Assembly: GCA_046349255.1 (NCBI GenBank) | Contig: JAXMCR010000005.1 | Span: 248,001-312,000 of the forward strand | Direction of reading: 5' to 3' | DNA: 64,000 nucleotides | From: DAIODI01 sp046349255 | GTDB taxonomy: Bacteria; Pseudomonadota; Alphaproteobacteria; Rhizobiales; Aestuariivirgaceae | In this document: positions 59,007 through 64,000 of the stretch, in pieces | How positions within the stretch are numbered: the first letter of the stretch is position 1 | How the letters are laid out: every line of letters starts with the position of its first letter | The notes under the pieces: model-generated | Database searches by the model: none | Told to the model about the DNA's origin: nothing | Seen by the model: the letters and a program-made list of their open reading frames with translations, nothing else | Program-made: the position numbers and the translations under genes

Positions 59007-60656
59007 ATGCGTGCCGCCGAAACCATCGTTCGCGCCCTCGAAGCCCAGGGGCTGTCCCGCGTCTACTGCGTGCCGGGCGAAAGCTACCTGACGCTGCTCG
59101 ATGCGCTGCACGATTCGAACGCCATCGAGACGGTGATCTGCCGCCACGAGTCAGGGGCCGGCTTCATGGCGGTGGCCGAGGCGAAGCTCACCGGCAAGCC
59201 CGCCTGCTTCATGGTGTCCCGCGGGCCGGGCGCCACCAACGGCTCGATCGCCGTGCACGTCGCCGAGCAGGACGCCGTGCCGGTGGTGGTGCTGATCGGC
59301 CAGGTGTCGCGCGAGGAGCGCGGCCGCGGCGCGTTCCAGGAAGTCGACTACGGCCAGTTCTTCGGCAAGATCGCCAAGGGCGTGTTCGAGGTGACGGAAG
59401 GCCAGAAGCTTCCCGAAACGATGGCGCGCGCGTTCCACCTCGCGCAGACCGGCGTGCCAGGCCCGGTGATCGTGGTGATGCCGGAGGACATGCTGGCGGA
59501 CGAGGTGACGGGCCCGCTGCCAGACGCCTATCCCGTGACGAAGCCTGCCGCGGCGCGGTCCGACGTCGACCGATTCCTTGCGCTGCTGGCGAAGTCCGAA
59601 CGGCCCCTGATCATCGCCGGCGCGCGCTTGCGCGGCATCGAGGGAGCGGCCGCGCTGAAGGCCTTCGCCGAGCGCCATCACGTGCCGGTCGCCGCGAGCT
59701 GGAAGAACCAGGACGTGTTCGACAACGCCTCGCCGCTTTATGCGGGCCACCTGGGCTTCGGCAACCCGGCGAAGCACAAGGAGCTCCTGGCGAAGTCCGA
59801 TCTCGTCATCGCGATCGGCACGCGGCTCGGCGACATCGCCTCGCAGAATTTTACGTTCCCGCAGGCGCCGGTGCCGAAGCAGCCGTTGGTGCACGTCTAT
59901 CCCGACACCGCGCCGATCGGGCGCGTGTTCCGCACGGAGCTCGGCATCGTGGCCGATCCGTCCGAGTTTCTCGCACTCGCGACGAAGGGCGCGCCTGCAC
60001 ACGCGGCGGCGCGCGAACGGTGGGCGGGGGAGATCCGGGCGTTCATCGACGGCTTCATGGCCTTCAAGTCGCCCGCGCCGCAGGACGGCGTCGACTTCGG
60101 CGAAGTGGTCATGGCAATCGCGCGTAACGCCCCGAAGGATGCGATCGTCACCACCGACGCCGGCAATTTTTCGAGCTGGGTGCACCGCCACTGGCGGCTC
60201 TCGACCGCGAACACGATGCTCGGCGCGATCGCCGGCGCCATGGGGTTCGGCGTGCCCGCCGCAGTGGGCGCAGCGCTGTCGGACGGCAAGCGCACACCGA
60301 TCGCCTTCGTGGGCGACGGCGGCGTGTTGATGACCGGGCAGGAGCTCGCCACAGCGATGCAGTACGGCGGCAAGCCGAAGATCGTGATCTCCGACAACGG
60401 CACCTACGGCACGATCCGCACGCACCAGGAGAAGCGCTTCCCCGGCCGCGTCGTCGGCACGCACCTGAAGAACCCCGACCTGACGAAGTGGGCGCAGTCC
60501 TTCGGGGCGCACGTCGAGACGATCGCGCGGGGCGACGACATCGATGCGAAGGTCAAGCGCGCGTTCGACCACGACGGCGCGGCCGTCATCGTCGTCAAGT
60601 CGAGCCAGGAAGCCCTCTCCGCCTTCACCACGCTCTCCGCCCTGCGAGGGACGTGA
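59007..60656 (+). CDS. Thiamine-diphosphate enzyme, acetolactate synthase-like
   Basis: A 549-aa ThDP-dependent enzyme. The catalytic Glu is in CRHESGAGFMA, the pyrimidine-binding domain follows, and the ThDP diphosphate motif is GDGGVLMTGQELATAMQYGG...DN. Conserved RGPGATNGSIAV is typical of acetolactate synthase/benzoylformate decarboxylase relatives. The substrate is not predictable; no small subunit gene or xsc-linked genes are nearby. It ends at the start of the repeat mosaic. Confidence 0.82.
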   Translation: MRAAETIVRALEAQGLSRVYCVPGESYLTLLDALHDSNAIETVICRHESGAGFMAVAEAKLTGKPACFMVSRGPGATNGSIAVHVAEQDAVPVVVLIGQVSREERGRGAFQEVDYGQFFGKIAKGVFEVTEGQKLPETMARAFHLAQTGVPGPVIVVMPEDMLADEVTGPLPDAYPVTKPAAARSDVDRFLALLAKSERPLIIAGARLRGIEGAAALKAFAERHHVPVAASWKNQDVFDNASPLYAGHLGFGNPAKHKELLAKSDLVIAIGTRLGDIASQNFTFPQAPVPKQPLVHVYPDTAPIGRVFRTELGIVADPSEFLALATKGAPAHAAARERWAGEIRAFIDGFMAFKSPAPQDGVDFGEVVMAIARNAPKDAIVTTDAGNFSSWVHRHWRLSTANTMLGAIAGAMGFGVPAAVGAALSDGKRTPIAFVGDGGVLMTGQELATAMQYGGKPKIVISDNGTYGTIRTHQEKRFPGRVVGTHLKNPDLTKWAQSFGAHVETIARGDDIDAKVKRAFDHDGAAVIVVKSSQEALSAFTTLSALRGT

Positions 60657-60666
60657 GCCTGAAAAA

Positions 60667-61050
60667 GGATGGCCGGGTCAAGCCCAGCCATGACACTGGA
60701 GCACTAACGGAGAGGGTGCCTCATCGTTCCCCGCCCTTCCGTCATGCCTGGCCCTGAGCCGGGCATCCTTTCCGTTGCCCCGCGAAAAGGATGGCCGGGT
60801 CGAGCCCCGCCATGACGAATGGTCTCACTGTCGTCGATGACCGCCCCCCGCTTTGTCATCCTCGGGCTTGACCCGAGGATCCATGCGACGCTGGTCAAAG
60901 AGTGGATGGCCGGGTCAAGCCCGGCCATGACACTGGAGCACCAACGAGGCAGTGCCTCATCGTCTCCGCCCGCGTCATGCCCGGCCCAGAGCCGGGCATC
61001 CTTTCCGTTCCCCGTTGCAAAAGGATGGCCGGGTCAAGCCCGGCCATGAC
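60667..61050. repeat. Mosaic of seven 28-bp palindromic repeats
   Basis: Seven 28-bp units lie at 60667-60694, 60741-60768, 60789-60816, 60855-60882, 60904-60931, 60974-61001 and 61023-61050, in alternating orientations. The best unit is ATGGCCGGG-TCAAG-CCCGGCCAT, a perfect nine-base hairpin, between GG and GAC. The 150-bp block 60667-60816 is duplicated in diverged form at 60904-61050. This fills the 417-bp gap between the ThDP-enzyme gene and the glutamine-synthetase-like gene. Such repeats are common between genes in Hyphomicrobiales. Confidence 0.9.
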
Positions 61051-61073
61051 GATGGGGATATTTGTCGCGATGG

Positions 61074-62423
61074 TCAGACGTTGAGCAGCAGGAACTCGCG
61101 TTCCCAGGAGCTGATGACCTTGCGGTAGAGCTCCATCTCCTCTTCCTTCACGCCGCGGAACGCGTCGATGAAGCGCTCGCCAAAAACCTGCTTCAAGGGC
61201 TTGGTGTAGTTGAGCTTCGACAGCGCGTCCTCGAGGTGGAGCGGCAGCGTGTGGGCGTAGCGATAGGCCGATCCCTCGACCGGGTCCGTCGGCTTGATCT
61301 TCTGCACCATGCCGAGGTAGCCGCACGCGAGCGAGGCCGCGATCGCGAGGTACGGGTTCGCATCTGCGCCCGGCACCCGGTTTTCCACCCGCATGTTGTT
61401 CGGGTCCGACGAGGGCACGCGCAGCGGCGCCGTGCGGTTGTCGACGCCCCAGTGCGTGTTGGTCGGCGCATCGGAGTCCGGCACGAGCCGGCGGTACGAG
61501 TTGACGTTCGGGGCGCAGAACGGCAGCGCCGCCGCCATGTAGCGCTGCAGGCCGCCGATATGGTTCAGGAACGTGCGCGACGGCTTGCCGTTCGGCCCGG
61601 CGAAGACGTTCTTGCCGGTCTTTGCATCCATCACTGACTGGTGGATGTGCATGGACGAGCCCGGCTCGTTCGCGTGCGGCTTCGCCATGAACGTCGCGTA
61701 CATGTCGTGCTTCAGCGCCGCCTGCCGCACGGTGCGCTTGAACAGGAACACCTGGTCGGCAAGCTCCAGCGGGTCGCCGTGGTTGAAGTTGATCTCGAGC
61801 TGCGCAGGACCGGACTCGTGGCTGATCGTGTCGACGTCGATCTCCTGCGCCTCGCAGAAGTCGTAGATGTCCTCGACGATCGGATCGAAGTCGTTGGCGG
61901 CGTCGATGCCGTACGCCTGCCCGAACTTTTCCGCGCGACCCGAACGGCCCACGGGCGCCTCGAGCGGATAGTCCGGATCGAGGTTCTTCTTCACGAGGTA
62001 GAACTCGAGTTCGGGAGCGACGATCGGCCGCCAGCCCTTCTCGCGATAGAGTTCCACGACCTTCTTAAGGACGTAGCGCGGCGCGATGTCGACGGGCCGG
62101 TCGTCGAGGTAGAACGCGTCGCAGATCACTTCCGCGGTCGGGTTCTGGTACCACGGCACGCGGCGCACCGTGTCGGCGTCGGGCTTCAGGTAGACGTCGA
62201 TCGAGGCGTCGTCGGTGGCGTCGGTCTTCCACGAGAACGCGCCCGTCACGGTGAGGATGAAGATGTCCTCGGGAATGCGAAGGCCCCGGCTCTTCGAGCC
62301 TTTCTGGAACTTCGAGGCGGGGAGGATTTTCCCGCGCGCCGTGCCGGTGATGTCGGGAACGAGGCACTCAACCTCGTCGATGTTGTTGCTCGAGAGAAAT
62401 TCCTCGAAGCGGGAGGATGACAT
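61074..62423 (-). CDS. Glutamine synthetase family protein, PuuA-like
   Basis: A 449-aa glutamine-synthetase-fold ligase: APELEFYL (metal ligands), SHESGPAQLEINFNHGDPLELADQ, FMAKPHANEPGSSMHIHQS, NSYRRLVPDSDAPTNTHWGVDNRTAPLR and VENRVPGADANPYLA. Such proteins attach glutamate to an amine with ATP; PuuA makes gamma-glutamylputrescine. The divergent FAD oxidase resembles PuuB, so a polyamine-degradation pair is likely, although amine specificity cannot be proved. ATG at 62423 chosen to give MSSSRFEEFL. The 187-bp divergent promoter region has a small palindrome AAACAATGTTT at 62550-62560. Confidence 0.82.
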   Translation of the reverse strand: MSSSRFEEFLSSNNIDEVECLVPDITGTARGKILPASKFQKGSKSRGLRIPEDIFILTVTGAFSWKTDATDDASIDVYLKPDADTVRRVPWYQNPTAEVICDAFYLDDRPVDIAPRYVLKKVVELYREKGWRPIVAPELEFYLVKKNLDPDYPLEAPVGRSGRAEKFGQAYGIDAANDFDPIVEDIYDFCEAQEIDVDTISHESGPAQLEINFNHGDPLELADQVFLFKRTVRQAALKHDMYATFMAKPHANEPGSSMHIHQSVMDAKTGKNVFAGPNGKPSRTFLNHIGGLQRYMAAALPFCAPNVNSYRRLVPDSDAPTNTHWGVDNRTAPLRVPSSDPNNMRVENRVPGADANPYLAIAASLACGYLGMVQKIKPTDPVEGSAYRYAHTLPLHLEDALSKLNYTKPLKQVFGERFIDAFRGVKEEEMELYRKVISSWEREFLLLNV

Positions 62424-62610
62424 GATGAACCTGGAAAGTTGTTGATCGCCGGAGATCACGCGAAAGCGCTACGTGTACGGAAGAACCCGCACGCAACCGC
62501 CCGGCGCGCGCATTCTAGCCCGGCGGAAGGGTCAAAAAGAAGGGCCGCGAAACAATGTTTTAGTCTGCGGACGGCCGGTGTAGAACGAGGCGCATCCGAC
62601 CGGAGACATC

Positions 62611-63924
62611 ATGACTTTGACGACGCAAGGCGCGCCGCGACGCTCCCCAAGCCCGCTCGACGCGCTCAATTACTACCAGGCGACCGCCCATCCGTATGCG
62701 CCGTTCCTCGCGCTCGAGGGCGACCTCTCCGTTGACGCGATCGTGATCGGCGCCGGCTTCACCGGGCTCTCTGCCGCGCTCGAATTGCGCGCGAAGGGCA
62801 TGACGGTCGCCGTGCTCGAGGCGCAGACGATCGGCTGGGGCGCGACGGGCCGCAACGGCGGCCAGATCTGCACCGGCTATTCGCCCGGCATGGAGAAGTT
62901 CGAGAAGGCGCTCGGCCGCGCCGACGCGCAAGTGTGCTTCGACATCGCCGAGGAGGCGAAGGCGCTGCTGGTGAGCCGCATCCAGCGGTTCGCAATCGAC
63001 TGCGACCTCACCTGGGGCTACCTGGTCGCCGCAGCGCGCCCCGGCCAGCTCAAGGGTCTCGAGGAGGAACAGGCGCAGCTGCGCTCCTACGGCTACGACA
63101 AGACGTCCATCCTGACGAAGGCCGAGTTCGAGCAGCGCGTCGGCTCGAAGATCTACCACGGCGCGCTGGCCGATCGCGGCGCCGGCCACTTCCATCCGCT
63201 GAACTACGCGATCGGCCTCGCCGAGGCCGCGCGCAAAGCGGGCGCACAGATCTTCGAGCACACGCCCGCACTCGCGGTCGAGGACGGGGCGCCTGCGAAG
63301 GTCAGGACGCCGCGTGGCACCGTGACCGCGAAGGCCGTGATCGTCGCGTGTAACGCCTACCTCGGACGGCTCCTGCCGGAGGCGGCTTCGAAGATCATGC
63401 CGGTCGCCTCCTACGTGGTGGCGACGGAGCAGATGGACGCGGCCCGCGCGGCGACCATCATGCGCACGCGCGATGCGGTGGCGGACGCCAACTTCGTCGT
63501 CGACTACTTCCGGATGACGGTCGACAACCGCCTGCTGTTCGGCGGCCGGTGCAGCTACTCGGGGATCGACCCGAAGGACCTCGCCGCCAACATGCGGCCG
63601 CGCATCCTGAAGGTGTTCCCGCAGCTCGGCGACGTGAAGATCGACTACGCCTGGGGCGGCTACATCGCCATCACCCACAACCGCCTGCCCGACGCACGCC
63701 GCATCGGCAAGGCGATCTACTACACGCAGGGCTACTCGGGCCAGGGCGTGGTGCTGTCGAACATCTTCGGGAAGATGATGGCCGAGGCGGTGGCGGGCGA
63801 GGCCTCGCGCTTCGACATCTTCTCGAAGATCCGCCACGCTCCGTTCCCGGGGGGCGCAATGCTCCGCCGCCCGGCGCTCACTCTCGGGATGCTCTACTAC
63901 CGGGTGCGCGATCTCGTCAGCTGA
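62611..63924 (+). CDS. FAD-dependent amine oxidase, PuuB-like
   Basis: A 437-aa DAO-family flavoprotein. SPSPLDALNYYQATAHPYAPF before the fold and VIGAGFTGLSAALELRAKGMTVAVLEAQTIGWGATGRNGGQI (dinucleotide-binding fold) are typical of gamma-glutamylputrescine oxidase; AWGGYIAITHNRLPD and GYSGQGVVLSNIFGKMMAEAV close the FAD site. It would oxidise the gamma-glutamylated amine made by the divergent ligase. No signal peptide. Confidence 0.83.
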   Translation: MTLTTQGAPRRSPSPLDALNYYQATAHPYAPFLALEGDLSVDAIVIGAGFTGLSAALELRAKGMTVAVLEAQTIGWGATGRNGGQICTGYSPGMEKFEKALGRADAQVCFDIAEEAKALLVSRIQRFAIDCDLTWGYLVAAARPGQLKGLEEEQAQLRSYGYDKTSILTKAEFEQRVGSKIYHGALADRGAGHFHPLNYAIGLAEAARKAGAQIFEHTPALAVEDGAPAKVRTPRGTVTAKAVIVACNAYLGRLLPEAASKIMPVASYVVATEQMDAARAATIMRTRDAVADANFVVDYFRMTVDNRLLFGGRCSYSGIDPKDLAANMRPRILKVFPQLGDVKIDYAWGGYIAITHNRLPDARRIGKAIYYTQGYSGQGVVLSNIFGKMMAEAVAGEASRFDIFSKIRHAPFPGGAMLRRPALTLGMLYYRVRDLVS

Positions 63925-63939
63925 CGGAGGAGTTCTTCC

Positions 63940-64000
63940 TCAGTCGGTCATCGCCTCGGGCCGCGCGCCCTTCGCCCATGCCTTGAGGCAGAGGAGCTCG
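63940..64000 (-). CDS. Partial gene end at the window edge, unidentified
   Basis: On the minus strand 63940-64000 encodes about 19 residues, ELLCLKAWAKGARPEAMTD, followed by a TGA stop. It looks like the end of a gene converging on the FAD oxidase, but it is too short to identify. Confidence 0.35.
   Translation of the reverse strand, partial: ELLCLKAWAKGARPEAMTD

Noticed and set aside
59007..60656. Sulfoacetaldehyde acetyltransferase (Xsc) linked to soeABC
   Set aside because: The sequence is shorter than Xsc and reads as a general acetolactate-synthase relative; no pta or tau genes adjoin it.

Overview
The window is GC-rich, densely packed bacterial chromosome. The gene content points to an alphaproteobacterium, probably Hyphomicrobiales-like or close to Rhodobacterales: soeABC sulfite dehydrogenase, several MttB-superfamily methyltransferases, DUF3726 and DUF1638 proteins, alpha-type Lrp and TetR regulators, and clustered 28-bp palindromic intergenic repeats. 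No rRNA, tRNA, CRISPR array or integrase was seen.

Layout. 1-9.6 kb: the end of a molybdoenzyme and its TorD-like chaperone, a kinase/class III aminotransferase fusion, an ABC exporter, two tandem ParA-like ATPases, a DMT permease, uracil-DNA glycosylase and a PhnW-like aminotransferase without the expected PLP lysine. 9.6-18.3 kb: a polyamine-type ABC importer (binding protein, terminator, ATPase, two permeases), then an unknown 564-aa protein with a DUF3726 protein and an L-2-hydroxyglutarate-dehydrogenase-like flavoprotein. 18.4-21.7 kb: an orphan peptide-type binding protein and an amidase.

21.7-47.7 kb holds a dispersed corrinoid-dependent methyl-transfer system. It has four complete non-pyrrolysine MttB paralogues plus a fragment, one corrinoid protein, a methyltetrahydrofolate:corrinoid methyltransferase, an ASKHA/ferredoxin reactivase, DUF1638, a PF13769 protein, two homocysteine methyltransferases, and TetR and LysR regulators. 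The inferred flow is: a methylated amine is demethylated by MttB, the methyl group goes to the corrinoid protein, then to tetrahydrofolate or homocysteine, and ATP-driven reactivation restores Co(I). Seven enzymes carry Arg/Gly-rich tails (N-terminal on the MttBs, C-terminal on the others), while the corrinoid protein has a very acidic N-terminus.

Inside this region, 28.58-30.60 kb is a foreign, AT-rich two-gene cassette: a ParA-family ATPase followed 4 nt later by a SIR2-family protein. It is flanked by direct repeats about 97% identical, each a copy of an MttB gene 3' end. This is the strongest candidate for an undescribed system, most likely antiphage or mobile-element defence. A RES/Xre toxin-antitoxin pair and mntH with a Fur-family-type operator lie at 40-43 kb.

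47.7-64 kb: soeABC with a divergent MocR regulator, two DMT permeases, Lrp and divergent alanine dehydrogenase, small membrane and cupin proteins, a ThDP enzyme, a 28-bp repeat mosaic, and divergent glutamine-synthetase-like (PuuA-type) and FAD oxidase (PuuB-type) genes. Apart from the repeat mosaic at 60657-61073, no gene-free stretch exceeds about 230 bp.
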